A stretch of 64,000 nt of DNA from Nitrospina sp. (GTDB taxonomy: Bacteria; Nitrospinota; Nitrospinia; Nitrospinales; JACRGP01). How positions within the stretch are numbered: the stretch's first letter is position 1; the number at the start of each line of letters is the position of its first letter. The position numbers and the translations under genes were made by a program. The stretch spans positions 62,001 to 126,000 of the forward strand of contig JACAVV010000010.1 in assembly GCA_024648695.1 (NCBI GenBank), given 5' to 3'. The notes beneath the pieces are model-generated. The model was not told where the DNA came from. It searched no databases and saw only the letters and a program-made list of their open reading frames with translations. Below, piece by piece: positions 43,312 through 54,300 of the stretch.

Positions 43312-44179
43312 GATCCCTCCTCTCCGCGATGAGAATTCGGTCCTTATCGGAATAATCCTTTAACAATCGCAATCCATCAAAGGCGATATGCTCCTGAAAA
43401 ACTTTCATGATGTCCGGCCCCTGCCCCTCTCCAAACTCGATCAACAGGGTTCCCCCCGGGCGGAGGTGCTTCGGGACTTGCCGGGACATTGCGCGAATGA
43501 TTTCCAGGCCGTCTTCGCCACCATCCAAAGCCTGCAATGGCTCGAAGTCCTTCACATCGGGCATCAAATTCCGAATATCCGAACGGGCTATATAAGGTGG
43601 ATTGGACGCGATCACATCGAAGGTTTCATTTGGGGATAGGTCACGGAACAAATCACTTTTCCTGAATTCTATACGGTCCTCAACTCCATTTGAACGGGCG
43701 TTCTCTTTTGCTATTTGCAACGCTTCGCCGGAAACATCCACCGCTGTCGCTTTCAAACGAGCAATCTCTTTCGCCGCGCTGATCGCAATAATTCCGGATC
43801 CGGTGCCCACGTCCAGTAAATGGATAGGCCGGTTCTCCGGTAAACCTTCCACTACCTGCAACACTTGCTCGATGAGGTGCTCTGTTTCAGGCCGGGGAAT
43901 CAGGACATCGGGCGTCACCTTGAATTCAAGCGACCAAAACTCGCGCGTTCCCAGGATATAGGCCACAGGTTCCCGTTGCAAACGGCGCCTCAGAAACCCC
44001 TCGTTCTGTGCGATCTGCTGAAGGGTTAATGTCCTTTCGGGATTCAACAATATTTCTTTGCTCGAACAGGCAACCGATTTTCTTAACAACAATTCGGCGT
44101 CCAAATGAGCGCTTTCCAGTCCGGCAGATCGCAAACGTCTGGCACTGGATTGCAACACGGCATGTAAACTGTCTTTCAT
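43304..44179 (-). CDS. prmC: Release-factor glutamine methyltransferase
   Basis: 291 residues. It methylates the GGQ glutamine of RF1 and RF2. SAM motif I is 'LLDVGTGSGIIAISAAKEIA', and the catalytic NPPY is in 'DVIASNPPYIARSD'. A helical N-domain of about 80 residues is present. It sits directly downstream of prfA, its substrate's gene, an arrangement widely conserved. Confidence 0.96.
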   Translation of the reverse strand: MKDSLHAVLQSSARRLRSAGLESAHLDAELLLRKSVACSSKEILLNPERTLTLQQIAQNEGFLRRRLQREPVAYILGTREFWSLEFKVTPDVLIPRPETEHLIEQVLQVVEGLPENRPIHLLDVGTGSGIIAISAAKEIARLKATAVDVSGEALQIAKENARSNGVEDRIEFRKSDLFRDLSPNETFDVIASNPPYIARSDIRNLMPDVKDFEPLQALDGGEDGLEIIRAMSRQVPKHLRPGGTLLIEFGEGQGPDIMKVFQEHIAFDGLRLLKDYSDKDRILIAERRDRG

Positions 44180-44204
44180 ATCGGGACGGTCCTCCCGGAA
44201 TCGG

Positions 44205-45311
44205 TCAAGCGGAGGTGGATGCGGGTTGACCCTGAACCGAGTCGCCGCCTTCCTTCTTCAAGGCTTCTGCCTGGTAGTGGAGCGTCAGGCCTTCGATGAT
44301 TTCTTCAAGGTTGCCTTCCATGACTTGCGACAACTTGTGCAGGGTCAGGCCGATGCGATGATCGGTGATTCGTTCCTGGGGATAGTTGTAAGTACGAATG
44401 CGCTCGCTTCGGTCGCCGCTTCCCACTTGCTGTTTGCGGTCTTTGGCCATTTCAGCTTGCTGTTTGCTCTGAATGTCATCCAGCAAACGGGCCCGTAACA
44501 CCTTTAAAGCTTTTTCGCGATTTTTATGTTGCGACTTTTCGTCCTGACAAGTCACCACCAAACCCGAAGGCACGTGGGTGATGCGAACCGCAGAGTCTGT
44601 GGTGTTCACACTTTGTCCCCCTGGACCGGACGAACGGAACACGTCGATTTTTAATTCCGAAGGATTGATCTGCAAATCGACCTCCTCAGCTTCGGGTAAA
44701 ATCGCTACCGTTACCGCCGAGGTATGCACCCGGCCCTGGGTCTCAGTTTCCGGGACCCTTTGCACGCGATGAGTACCACTTTCAAATTTAAGCTTGCTAA
44801 AAACGCCCTTACCCTGAATGCTTAGAATGATTTCCTTGAACCCGCCTTTTCCGGTTTCGTTGCTACTAAGAATATCAACTTTCCATTTCTTGTTTTCGGC
44901 ATATCGGCTGTACATCCGGAACAGGTCGGCACTGAACAAGCTCGCCTCTTCACCCCCGGTGCCAGCCCGGATTTCCATGATAACGTCTTTTTCGTCGCGG
45001 GAGTCCCTGGGGAGTAGCAGGACTTTTATTTCAGCTTCAATTGCCTCCTTGTCCTCAAGCAAACCCTCCAATTCTTCCTCCGCGAGAGCACGCATCTCCG
45101 CATCCTCCTCTTCATCAAGGATGATTCGGCTTTCTTTGATCTGGGAATCGACTTTTTTGTATTCGCGGTACTTGCCCACCACGGAAGCAATTTCCGACTG
45201 TTCCCTGGCGTACTTCTGAAACTCGTTTTGCTGGGCGATGATATTGGGATCGCTCAGCAAGGCGTTCAATTGTTCGTAACGCTTTTCTACTTCTTCGAGT
45301 TTTTCAAACAT
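44205..45311 (-). CDS. prfA: Peptide chain release factor 1
   Basis: 368 residues. The GGQ loop is '[20 protein letters not shown]'. The stop-recognition region is '[20 protein letters not shown]', where P-E-T replaces the common PAT/PVT. Starts ATG at 45311. It precedes prmC by 25 bases and follows rpmE, in the conserved rho-rpmE-prfA-prmC order. Confidence 0.97.
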   Translation of the reverse strand: MFEKLEEVEKRYEQLNALLSDPNIIAQQNEFQKYAREQSEIASVVGKYREYKKVDSQIKESRIILDEEEDAEMRALAEEELEGLLEDKEAIEAEIKVLLLPRDSRDEKDVIMEIRAGTGGEEASLFSADLFRMYSRYAENKKWKVDILSSNETGKGGFKEIILSIQGKGVFSKLKFESGTHRVQRVPETETQGRVHTSAVTVAILPEAEEVDLQINPSELKIDVFRSSGPGGQSVNTTDSAVRITHVPSGLVVTCQDEKSQHKNREKALKVLRARLLDDIQSKQQAEMAKDRKQQVGSGDRSERIRTYNYPQERITDHRIGLTLHKLSQVMEGNLEEIIEGLTLHYQAEALKKEGGDSVQGQPASTSA

Positions 45312-45416
45312 GGCAGGCCGCGACGGGGGTGAGGGACAATCTATTGAGGTTCATACCATCGAAAGCATTCCAAACAAGCAGGGAAGCCCCCGCTTATCTG
45401 GAAAATCGAGGTCTGT

Positions 45417-45674
45417 TTATTCAGTTGCGGCCGGAGCAGTTGCTGTTTCAGCTGTTTCCGGAGGTTTGGCAGGAGCCTTTTTCTTGTATTTACGCTGGAA
45501 TTTTTCAATACGGCCTGCAGTGTCCACCAGTTTTTGTTTGCCGGTATAAAAAGGATGGCAGTTGGAACACATTTCCACGTGAATTTCTTTCATTGTGGAC
45601 CGTGACTGGACTTTACTTCCGCAAGCACAAATGATTTCGGAATCGAAGTATTCTGGATGAATGTTTTCTCTCAT
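45417..45674 (-). CDS. rpmE: Ribosomal protein bL31
   Basis: 85 residues with a zinc-type set of cysteines: '[15 protein letters not shown]' and '[14 protein letters not shown]'. The C-terminal extension of about 20 residues is alanine- and proline-rich ('[19 protein letters not shown]'), longer than the E. coli protein. It lies between rho and prfA. Confidence 0.95.
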   Translation of the reverse strand: MRENIHPEYFDSEIICACGSKVQSRSTMKEIHVEMCSNCHPFYTGKQKLVDTAGRIEKFQRKYKKKAPAKPPETAETATAPAATE

Positions 45675-45686
45675 AATTTCTCTCTA

Positions 45687-46937
45687 TCACGAGTTCATCG
45701 TGGAGAGGAACTCGGCGTTGTTCTTTGTTTCTTTGATTTTTTGAAGAAGGAGATCCATGCTATCGTGAATTCCCATCGGGAGCAAGACTTTTCTGAGCAA
45801 CCATACCCTCTGCAAGTCTTCCGGGGGCATGAGCAGTTCTTCCTTACGGGTGCCGGAACGATTGATGTCGATAGCCGGGAAGGTCCGTTTGTCCGCAAGC
45901 TTGCGGTCGAGAACGATTTCCAGATTACCGGTTCCCTTGAATTCCTCAAAAATTACGTCGTCCATTCGACTCCCTGTATCGATCAGGGCCGTGGCAATGA
46001 TCGTCAAGCTTCCGCCTTCTTCCAGATTGCGCGCCGCACCGAAGAAACGTTTCGGGCGTTGCAAGGCATTCGAGTCGACACCGCCTGACAACACTTTGCC
46101 GCTCGGCGGCACAATAGCGTTGTAAGCCCGCGCGAGACGCGTGATGCTGTCCAGTAAAATCACCACATCTTTTTTGTGCTCAACCAAACGCTTGGCTTTC
46201 TCGATAACCATCTCTGCGACTTGCACATGTCTTTGCGCTGGCTCGTCAAAAGTGGAACTGATCACCTCTCCCCGAACCGAACGTTGCATGTCTGTCACTT
46301 CTTCCGGCCGCTCGTCGATCAACAGAACGATGAGGACCACCTCTGGGAAGTTGGTAGTGATGCTGTTCGCCACTGTTTGCAGAAGCATTGTTTTACCTGT
46401 TCTCGGCGGAGCCACAATCAAACCGCGCTGACCTTTTCCGATCGGCGTCATCAAGTCCATGATACGCGCGCTGTAGTCGGCACCCGTTGGCGCCTCCAGG
46501 CGCAGTCGTTCTTCCGGGTACAACGGTGTCAGGTTATCGAACAGAATTTTATCTTTGGTCTTGTCCGGGTTTTCAAAGTTGATCGCCTCTACCTTAAGCA
46601 GGGCAAAATAACGTTCGCTGTCTTTAGGCGGACGGATCTGACCGGAAATGGTATCCCCTGTATGCATATCAAACTTGCGGATCTGCGAAGGCGACACATA
46701 AATATCATCCGGACCCGGAAGGTAATTATAAGTTGGAGCTCTCAAAAAACCGAATCCATCTGGCAGAATCTCCAAAACACCCTGCCCGAACATCAATCCG
46801 TCCTTTTCCGTTTGGGCTTCCAGAATTTTAAAAATCAAATCCTGTTTTCTCAAACTGCTGTGACCTTGAATCTTTAACTCCTTGGCGATCAATGTCAGAT
46901 CGGAAATGGTTTTAGCTTTGAGATCTTCGATATTCAT
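45687..46937 (-). CDS. rho: Transcription termination factor Rho
   Basis: 416 residues from ATG at 46937, the usual Rho length; the track adds 60 unlikely N-terminal residues. The RNA-binding domain has '[20 protein letters not shown]', Walker A is '[20 protein letters not shown]', and the Q/R-loop region is '[20 protein letters not shown]'. No insertion domain is present. The long leader upstream fits Rho autoregulation. Confidence 0.96.
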   Translation of the reverse strand: MNIEDLKAKTISDLTLIAKELKIQGHSSLRKQDLIFKILEAQTEKDGLMFGQGVLEILPDGFGFLRAPTYNYLPGPDDIYVSPSQIRKFDMHTGDTISGQIRPPKDSERYFALLKVEAINFENPDKTKDKILFDNLTPLYPEERLRLEAPTGADYSARIMDLMTPIGKGQRGLIVAPPRTGKTMLLQTVANSITTNFPEVVLIVLLIDERPEEVTDMQRSVRGEVISSTFDEPAQRHVQVAEMVIEKAKRLVEHKKDVVILLDSITRLARAYNAIVPPSGKVLSGGVDSNALQRPKRFFGAARNLEEGGSLTIIATALIDTGSRMDDVIFEEFKGTGNLEIVLDRKLADKRTFPAIDINRSGTRKEELLMPPEDLQRVWLLRKVLLPMGIHDSMDLLLQKIKETKNNAEFLSTMNS

Positions 46938-47310
46938 TATGATTCGGTCGTTATCCGACGAATCTGTTTTTGGTCTTGGGGTTGTTTTTGAAGTAGTCAA
47001 GCTTCTGGGTCGGTTAGAGGTTAAAGAATGGAGGAATTGCTTTTTATCGAAAAAAGGATATGAATGTGTTGGGATTGAGGTTTTGGAGGTTTCTCTGTTG
47101 GAGAGATTACGACTCAATCCTAATGCCTTATGTTTTTTTTGTCAACAGGATTTTTTGTTTTTCTTCTTCATTTAAGCTCTATACCACTGACTTTTAGGAT
47201 CTTTAATACTTATCCGAAAAGATTTTGGCGTTGATAATGGGTTTCCATTTGATATATTAATTTATGCTTTTAACTTAAGCCTGCCCCGGAATACCGCAAT
47301 CACTCCTGAT
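46938..47310. other. Rho leader and upstream AT-rich region
   Basis: About 370 bases without a supported gene, including T-rich stretches and minus-strand open frames that extend rho only by alternate starts. It probably contains the rho promoter and untranslated leader. Confidence 0.45.
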
Positions 47311-47615
47311 ATGGATACCAAAAAAACATTCAAGATTTTTGTCGGTCCCTTGGGCCTTCGGGGGTCTGTCAAACAAGGTTGGTCCTGGCCTGCATTTTTT
47401 TGGTGGGTTTTGGACCTTATTCAAAAAAATATGGGTGCGGGGAGTGGGACTGCTCCTTTTAAGTTTGATGCTCGCCATCGCTGTTTTTTATAGGTTCCTA
47501 TGACAACCAATGGTACGAAGATTCTCTGGTGTCCCGGGGCTTTGAATTCACAAAATCCATTCACGCCAAAACGCCGAAAGGATCCATAGTCACCTGGTTT
47601 CGGGAAGGGGGTTAG
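47311..47615 (+). pseudogene. Decayed DUF2628-like membrane protein gene
   Basis: Three successive plus-strand frames give one coherent protein. Frame 1 yields 'KTFKIFVGPLGLRGSVKQGW' plus 'SWPAFFWW'. After a +1 shift near 47408 comes 'FWTLFKKIWVRGVGLLLLSL'. After a further +1 shift before 47496 comes 'SYDNQWYEDSLVSRGFEFTK' and a stop at 47615. This order (swpaff, aromatic helix, then a soluble tail) fits DUF2628 proteins. Two frameshifts and a stop make it a pseudogene. Confidence 0.72.
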
Positions 47616-47772
47616 CTATTAAATACGCTATGTACCCAGGGAGCAGGCCCGTCGGCACTAACCGGACTGTCCTTATTAATGCAACTCTATTATTGTTACT
47701 ATTAAAAAACGATTGTCTCTTTTAGAAGTGACTATCCATATTTTCATTCATATTCATTACGGGGGTAAAAAA

Positions 47773-49689
47773 ATGAATGACCATCATGAAATCTCTAGAT
47801 CGGTCCCGATACTTCGAAACCGTTTCCATTGGAAAAAATCACAATCCATTATCCTCGGTGTTTTGTTTTTCCTGATTACAGGTTTAGTTACAGGGTCTTC
47901 AAACTCTGCGCTTGCTGTCAGCCCTTACGAGGAGGACGAACCCTATAAAAAAATAGATATAGGAAAAGATTCCCACAAAGTCGAGTTTTTGAACCAGGGC
48001 GTCAAGTGGGATGCCCATTTCAGGGAGTTGTTCTACTACACTCCGCAAGGGTCTCGCTTGATCCCATACGATTGGTTTTTAGCCTTGGAACAACCCGGTA
48101 GCACGAAACCCTTCAGCGATCTCGACTATCTCGAAAGCTTTGGCTGGATTCCTCCTGCGAGAACCGAAAGCAAACATTACAATCCAGACAACCTTCCCGT
48201 CGGCTTCACCAAAGATCCGGTGAAAGTTCCCGAAACCGGGCATTGGCTGGGGTTTACCTGTGCCGCCTGCCATACCAATGATATTAAGATTAAGGATAAA
48301 ACCCTTCGTATTAACGGTGCCCCTTCCCTTGCGGACTGGGATTCTTTCATGACGCAACTGTCTCTGGCGGTGCGTCAAACCCGTTTGAGCGCCATGCAGA
48401 AATCCTCTCCCGGTTGGGACCGGTTTCAACGATTCGCATCCAATGTTCTCCAGCATTCACCCACGCCTGCGGAACTCAAAGAATTTGCAGAATTATTTCT
48501 TCGATTTTCCACCACCTTTGAAGGACATGTCTGGTTGCAAAATCCACCCTTCCCTCCTGGGCCGGGACGAGTCGATGCTCTCGGGAAAATTATTAATACC
48601 TTATCGGTAATCGATCTTAAAGAAGAAAGCAATCTTCGCCCAAACAGCGCTCCGGTGAGTTATCCGTTTTTATGGTACACCCCACATTTAAAATGGGTTC
48701 AGTGGAATCCTATTGCAAGCGTTCCGATCAATCGCAACGCGGGCGAGGTTTTGGGAGTTTTTGGTTGCGCCAATTTTGATCCGAGACCCCACAGCGATCC
48801 TGAAACCGCCAGCACCTGTATGGAAGGACTGGGTCTCAAAGGTGCGGGGCAAAAGGAGTTGTTTGCCTCTACCGTGTTGTTGAAAAACCTGTATGAACTG
48901 GAACAATGGGTCGCGGACCTGGAGCCACCCCCCTGGCCTGAAAAGTTGCTGGGTTCCACCAATTCCTTATTGGCGCATAAGGGTCATGACTTGTTTCAAA
49001 AACATTGCAGAGGTTGCCACAACATGAAACCTTTTGATATGACCTCACCGGAGGAAAATATCAAGGACAAACAGTTTATTAAAATCAAACAAATCCCCTA
49101 CAACAAGGTGGGAACCGACCCGGTTTATGTGGAAAACCTGATCACGCGATTGTCCAAAACGGGGAGTTTGAAACCGGTGCTGGGTGCGGAGGTGGTTCCC
49201 ACTTTAAAATTCTTTTTGGGATCTGTTTCCGGAGCGGTCAAGTTTGCGATGGCTAAGGCGGGTTTGTCGAAGGAAGAAATTCTGGCTTATGAAGGCTACC
49301 GGTACTACAAGGCGGAAGAGGGTCAGAAACCGAAAAAATACCGCCCCACAAAGTTCGATACTTTAAAAGCTGGCCCCCTTCACGGTATCTGGGCCACTGG
49401 ACCTTTTCTGCATAATGGTTCGGTTCCCAATATTTATGAACTGCTTTCCCCGGCTGAGGAACGGTCCAAAGTTTTTTGGGTGGGGAATAATGAACTGGAC
49501 AGTGAAAAACTGGGGTTTGTTTCAACGGAAAAGAAAGGTCTTTTCAAATTCGATACCCAAATACGCGGCAATGGCAACCAGGGTCATGAGTATCCCAAAA
49601 GACCTCTTGCCTATGAAGAAAAAATGGCCATCATTGAATATTTGAAAGACCCATCGCAGGTTCAAAAGAAGAAGGAGGTGTCAAAATGA
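47773..49689 (+). CDS. Exported di-haem cytochrome c / peroxidase-like protein
   Basis: 638 residues from ATG at 47773; the track start at 47713 is a frame extension. A membrane segment or signal is at about 24-45 ('ILGVLFFLITGLVTGSSNSA'). Two c-type haem sites are CAACH at residues 163-167 and CRGCH at 412-416. The C-terminal 'GPLHGIWATGPFLHNGSVPN' is typical of the RoxA/peroxidase-like group. It should be periplasmic and may handle peroxide or oxygen-linked chemistry. The gene overlaps the P450 start by four bases, so the two proteins are probably made together. Confidence 0.9.
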   Translation: MNDHHEISRSVPILRNRFHWKKSQSIILGVLFFLITGLVTGSSNSALAVSPYEEDEPYKKIDIGKDSHKVEFLNQGVKWDAHFRELFYYTPQGSRLIPYDWFLALEQPGSTKPFSDLDYLESFGWIPPARTESKHYNPDNLPVGFTKDPVKVPETGHWLGFTCAACHTNDIKIKDKTLRINGAPSLADWDSFMTQLSLAVRQTRLSAMQKSSPGWDRFQRFASNVLQHSPTPAELKEFAELFLRFSTTFEGHVWLQNPPFPPGPGRVDALGKIINTLSVIDLKEESNLRPNSAPVSYPFLWYTPHLKWVQWNPIASVPINRNAGEVLGVFGCANFDPRPHSDPETASTCMEGLGLKGAGQKELFASTVLLKNLYELEQWVADLEPPPWPEKLLGSTNSLLAHKGHDLFQKHCRGCHNMKPFDMTSPEENIKDKQFIKIKQIPYNKVGTDPVYVENLITRLSKTGSLKPVLGAEVVPTLKFFLGSVSGAVKFAMAKAGLSKEEILAYEGYRYYKAEEGQKPKKYRPTKFDTLKAGPLHGIWATGPFLHNGSVPNIYELLSPAEERSKVFWVGNNELDSEKLGFVSTEKKGLFKFDTQIRGNGNQGHEYPKRPLAYEEKMAIIEYLKDPSQVQKKKEVSK

Positions 49690-50936
49690 GTTTTGGCGAA
49701 ATCAGGTTTCTCGATGAATATGAAAAAGCTTCCGATACTGAAAAATTCCCTCTGGTCAGAAAATGGATGGATCATCATCCCCTGCCTTTTTTCGATGAAC
49801 TGCGAAGGAAACGGCCCATTTTTGAAACACCGGTTTGTACTCTTGTCAGCCGGTTTCATGATGTGTTGGAGGTCCTTAATCTGCATGACATATTTAACGT
49901 GGAACTGTACAAACCCAAAATGGGATCCTATCTGATGGCGCAGGACGACACACCGGTGCACTTTCGTGAAAAGGCCATCATGCGCTCTATGCTCAATCGC
50001 GATGAGATTCCGGAAATCAGACAGTTCGTTGCGGACCGCGCTAAAAAAATTCTGGATGCAAGCAAGGGGTCCATTGAACTGACGCAAAACTTTTCCCGCG
50101 CGGTTCCCGTAACCATCGTTCAGGAGCGCTTCGGCCTGGACGGCATCGAACCTGAAAAGCAGATGGAGTGGTCCTATTGGAGCCAATACAACACCTTCTA
50201 CAACCAACCCTTCGACCTGAATGACGATGCCGAGTCTATCACTCAAAAAGCCCAGGATGTTGCCAAGGAAATCGGGGCTTACGTCCAGGAACTGATTCCG
50301 CGAAAGCTGAAGGACATTAAAGATGGCAAGGCGGGCAATGATGTGGTTTCACGAATGCTTTCGACCCAATATCCGGAGTCCGTTGGATTCCCCATGGACC
50401 GCCTGGGCCGCAATGTGGGAGGTCTGCTCATCGGAACCGTTGAAACCACTGCGCAGGCGGTCAGCCAGATTGTCCAGCAAATCCTGCAACGACCCGATGT
50501 CAAAGACCAGGCGGTGGCCGCCGCCCAGGAAAGTGACCTCGAAGCTTTCGATGGATTCGTCTGGGAAGCTTTGCGCTTTCATCCCATCTCCACCTATATT
50601 TTCCGAAAGGCGGGAGAGGATTTTGTTTTGGCCCGTGACACTGCTCATGAAACCGCAATTAAAAAGGGAACCCTGGTTCTGGCGATGACCCTGTCTGCTA
50701 TGTTCGATGCCACGGCGTTTCCCAATCCTTACACCTTCAATCCGAAGAGATCCTTGAGCAACACCTTTCATTTCGGAGTCGGGCTCCATGAATGTCTGGG
50801 CAAACATTTTGGCATGGCTATCATTCCCGAAATGGTGCGGCAAGTCCTTCTTCGTCCTGGAGTGAAGGCTTCCGGATGCATCGACTACAAAGGCACGCCC
50901 TTTCCCAGCCATTATGAAATTTGCTGGGAGGCTTGA
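49686..50936 (+). CDS. Cytochrome P450
   Basis: 416 residues. The haem thiolate is Cys370 in 'FHFGVGLHECLGKHFGMAII'. The ExxR motif is in 'WEALRFHPIS', and the I-helix acid/threonine pair is 'LIGTVETTAQAVSQIVQQI'. The start overlaps the di-haem gene (ATGA). No ferredoxin or reductase gene is adjacent. Pairing a cytoplasmic P450 with an exported di-haem protein in one operon is unusual. The substrate is unknown. Confidence 0.94.
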   Translation: MSFGEIRFLDEYEKASDTEKFPLVRKWMDHHPLPFFDELRRKRPIFETPVCTLVSRFHDVLEVLNLHDIFNVELYKPKMGSYLMAQDDTPVHFREKAIMRSMLNRDEIPEIRQFVADRAKKILDASKGSIELTQNFSRAVPVTIVQERFGLDGIEPEKQMEWSYWSQYNTFYNQPFDLNDDAESITQKAQDVAKEIGAYVQELIPRKLKDIKDGKAGNDVVSRMLSTQYPESVGFPMDRLGRNVGGLLIGTVETTAQAVSQIVQQILQRPDVKDQAVAAAQESDLEAFDGFVWEALRFHPISTYIFRKAGEDFVLARDTAHETAIKKGTLVLAMTLSAMFDATAFPNPYTFNPKRSLSNTFHFGVGLHECLGKHFGMAIIPEMVRQVLLRPGVKASGCIDYKGTPFPSHYEICWEA

Positions 50937-51381
50937 GGTTCGGGACCTTTGTCTTTTGCACAGGAATATGTCCTGGCGAAATTCGAACCCCAAATAAGGA
51001 AAAACTACGGAACGTCATTTTGAGCGTAACGAAGAATTTTTGGTAGAATATTGATTTGGCTGTAACCCTGGTTACCCCTATAAAATATTCTTTCCTGGTA
51101 GAGGAATCTTGCATTCCATTTAGAAGCATACTGTCGAAGAATAATTTTTCTTGCGACAAAGGCTTATTAGAGATCCTTCACTCGTTGTTAAGGATTTTTC
51201 ATTTATATGCTCAGAATGTAACGACTCTATATTGACTCGCAAGTTGCCTCTTTTTATAATAGCGTTATCATAAAGTTGTTATGAGGAGAGGCCGTTTACT
51301 TTATCGCCTGTCTTGTTGCCGTACCTGCGTGAGACCCTAAAGCATTTTTTTTGACTCATATTTTCGCTTTTTATTCGCCCT
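50937..51381. other. Intergenic region before dnaE2-like gene
   Basis: 445 bases with no supported gene. It contains gtaacc-ct-ggttac (51062-51075), a 14-bp dyad, and a phrase 'gtcattttgagcgtaacgaa' of the type seen in dispersed intergenic repeats of several bacterial groups. No LexA-type box is recognised with confidence. Confidence 0.4.
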
Positions 51382-54300
51382 ATGTTTATACACTTGAATT
51401 GCCACAGCAACTACTCGTTTCTCGCCGGGTCGGGAACCATTGAGCGCCTTGTTCAAAGCGCCGCGACGCTGGGTTGTTCCGCTTTGGCGCTTACGGATAC
51501 CAACGGATTGTATGGTGCGGTGCCGTTTTACCGCGCCGCGCAAACGGCGGGCATTCGCCCGATCTTTGGTGTGGAGATCGATGCACGCGCTGAAAACCCT
51601 TCGGTGCCCATCGAACTGGTCCACGAATCACGGGCAGTCTTGCTGGCGAAAAATCTGAATGGCTTCGGCGAGATCTGCCGCATCATCAACGCCCGGCAAC
51701 TGGATAAAGGGTTTTGTCTTGCGAACACACTGTCTGCTTGCAGTCACGACATCATTGTTTTAGCGGCGAATGCAGATTTGTTGCAAAGGATCGCGTTCAG
51801 GCGCGGCCGACATAACCTTTTTGCGGAACTGGTCCTGCACGAGAAAATATACCGGGTACACCACCTGGTCGAACAAGCAAACAGCCTCGGTCTCCCCTAC
51901 GTGGCAACGAACCGTGTGTTTTTTCCTGGAGTTGACGACTGGCAGGCGCATCGCTTGTTGTCGGCCATTCGCACAGGCGCCACCGTTCACACACTACCCT
52001 CAGGCTCAACGGTTTCGAAGGACGCTTGGCTGAAATCTTCCGCCGAAATGGTCCGGCTGTTTCGGGACATTCCATCAGCGTTTGCCAACACCGAAGGGAT
52101 CGCCGGGCAATGCCGGGTGGAACTGCCTATCGGCACGATCCAACTACCACCTTTTGCTGGGGCGGCGGAATCCGCGGCCCGTGTCGAGGGACTCGGCACA
52201 CCGCGGTCGCCTTCGCAATTATTGTGCAAGCTGGCGTATGCGGGACTGCACCGCCTCTACAGCGAAGGCGGCGGATTTTCCAGTTCGCTCGCGACCGCAC
52301 GCAAGCGCCTGCGTTACGAATTGAAGATCATCGACGACCTGTCGTTCGCATCTTACTTTCTGATCGTCTGGGACATCGTACGCGAGGCGCACGCGCGGGG
52401 TATTCCGACCGTAGGACGCGGCTCGGCCGCCAACAGCCTGGTATGCGCCTGTTTGGGCATCACCGAAGTCGATCCCATTGAGTACAATTTATACTTCGAA
52501 CGTTTCCTGAATCCGGAGCGCACCGATTACCCCGATATAGATATCGACTTCCCCTGGAATCGGCGCGACGAAATCATCGACTACGTTTTCGAAAAGTATG
52601 GGCGCGACAAGGTGGCTTTGATCTCCTCTCACATTCACCTGCGCGGCCGCTCCACCTTGCGGGAGGTGGGCAAGGCTCTGGGTGTGCCGATTCCGGAGAT
52701 CGACGCTTTCGTCAAAAAACTTCCCTTTCATGCCGATGTTTCGTCGCTGGAGGAAATGCGACAAACGGTTCCCGAATGCCAGGACCTGCCTTTGGAAGAC
52801 GAACCGTATCGCACGATCATCAACCTAGGTAAAAAGATAGAAGGCTTTCCGCGTCACTTGTCGATTCACTGTGGGGGTATCGTGGTCAGCCCGCAGGCAA
52901 TCACCGATTTGATTCCCTTGCAAAAAACGGTCAAAGGATTCGTGGTGACGCAATACGATATGTACCCGGTGGAGGATATGGGACTTTTGAAAATCGATCT
53001 CCTTGCACAAAAGGGCCTGGCCGTTCTCGCCGACGGCCTGCGTAATGTGGAACAACACTACGGTGTGCGCATCGATTTTGGCAGGACGGATCCGGTTGCC
53101 GATCCTAAGACCAAAAAGCTGGTGCGGGAAGGGAGGAGCATCGGTTGCTTTTATATCGAGTCGCCGGGCATGCGTAACCTGCTCCAGAAGCTGAATGTGG
53201 AAACCTTCGAGATGCTCACCGCCGCAAGCTCTATCATCCGGCCCGGTGTCGCGGACAGCGGCATGATGAAATCATTCATTGAGCGCCACAGGGGCCGCGA
53301 GCGGGTGACGCACCTGCACCCCAAAATGGAGGCGATTCTCAAAGACACCTACGGCGTGATGATTTATCAGGAAGATGTGATCAAAGTTGCCCACGCCATC
53401 GCCGGCATGAGCCTGGGCGAAGCCGACAGCCTGCGCAAATGCATGAGCAAGAAACGCGACTGGGAACGCATGGAAACCTACCGCGAGCGTTTCCTTTCCG
53501 GTGCCCGCAGTAACGGTGTACGCGCCGAGGTCGCGCAGGAAATCTGGCGACAGATCGAAAGCTTTGCCGGTTACGCCTTCTGCAAAGCGCACAGTGCCTC
53601 GTTCGCCGTGGTCTCGTACCAGACCGCCTACTTGAAGGCGCACTACCCTGCCGAGTTCATGGCCGCTGTTTTATCTAACCGCGGCGGCTTTTACGACACG
53701 GCGGAGTACCTAGAAGAAGCGCGCAGAATGGGACTCCGCATCCTGCTTCCCGATGTGAACCACAGCGCCTATGAGTTCACTGCTGTCAATCGGAACGCGT
53801 CAACAACGCAAGGAAGGCAACGCAGTACTATCCGTGTCGGCTTGATGCAAGTACGCAACCTGAGCCGGGAAAGCTGTGACGCTATCCTGAACGGACGCAC
53901 AGGACGGAACTACCATTCGCTGGACGATTTCATACAGCGCGCCGGGATCGATGCCAGTGAAACCGAGTCGCTCATCCGCTGTGGCGCGCTGGATGGTTTC
54001 GGCGCCACCCGTCCCGAAATGTTGTGGCAGTTGGCTTTATCGCAAAAGCAAACGCCGGGTCTTTCCAGTCAGGGCACGATGTTTCAGCATGAAGGGACAC
54101 GTCATAAAATCCCGTGCCTACCGCAATACGGGTTCAAGGAAAAACTGTGGGCAGAACTTGAGTGCCTCGACCTGACCGTCACCGCGCATTTGCTGTCGCT
54201 ATACAACATCAACCTGAAAGGTCGTGTCTCGGCCCGGGACTTGCCGCGTTTTGCCGGACGCTGTGTAACGCTGGTGGGCTGGCTCGTTTCCTACAAGCGA

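Noticed and set aside
47275-47493. Short ORFs on both strands at 47275-47493 as independent small genes
   Set aside because: The plus-strand ORF is the first third of a frameshifted DUF2628-like gene, and the minus ORF is its shadow.
51005-51045. Phrase like 'gtcattttgagcgtaacgaa' as a dispersed repeat
   Set aside because: Only one copy is seen in this window, so repeat status cannot be shown here.
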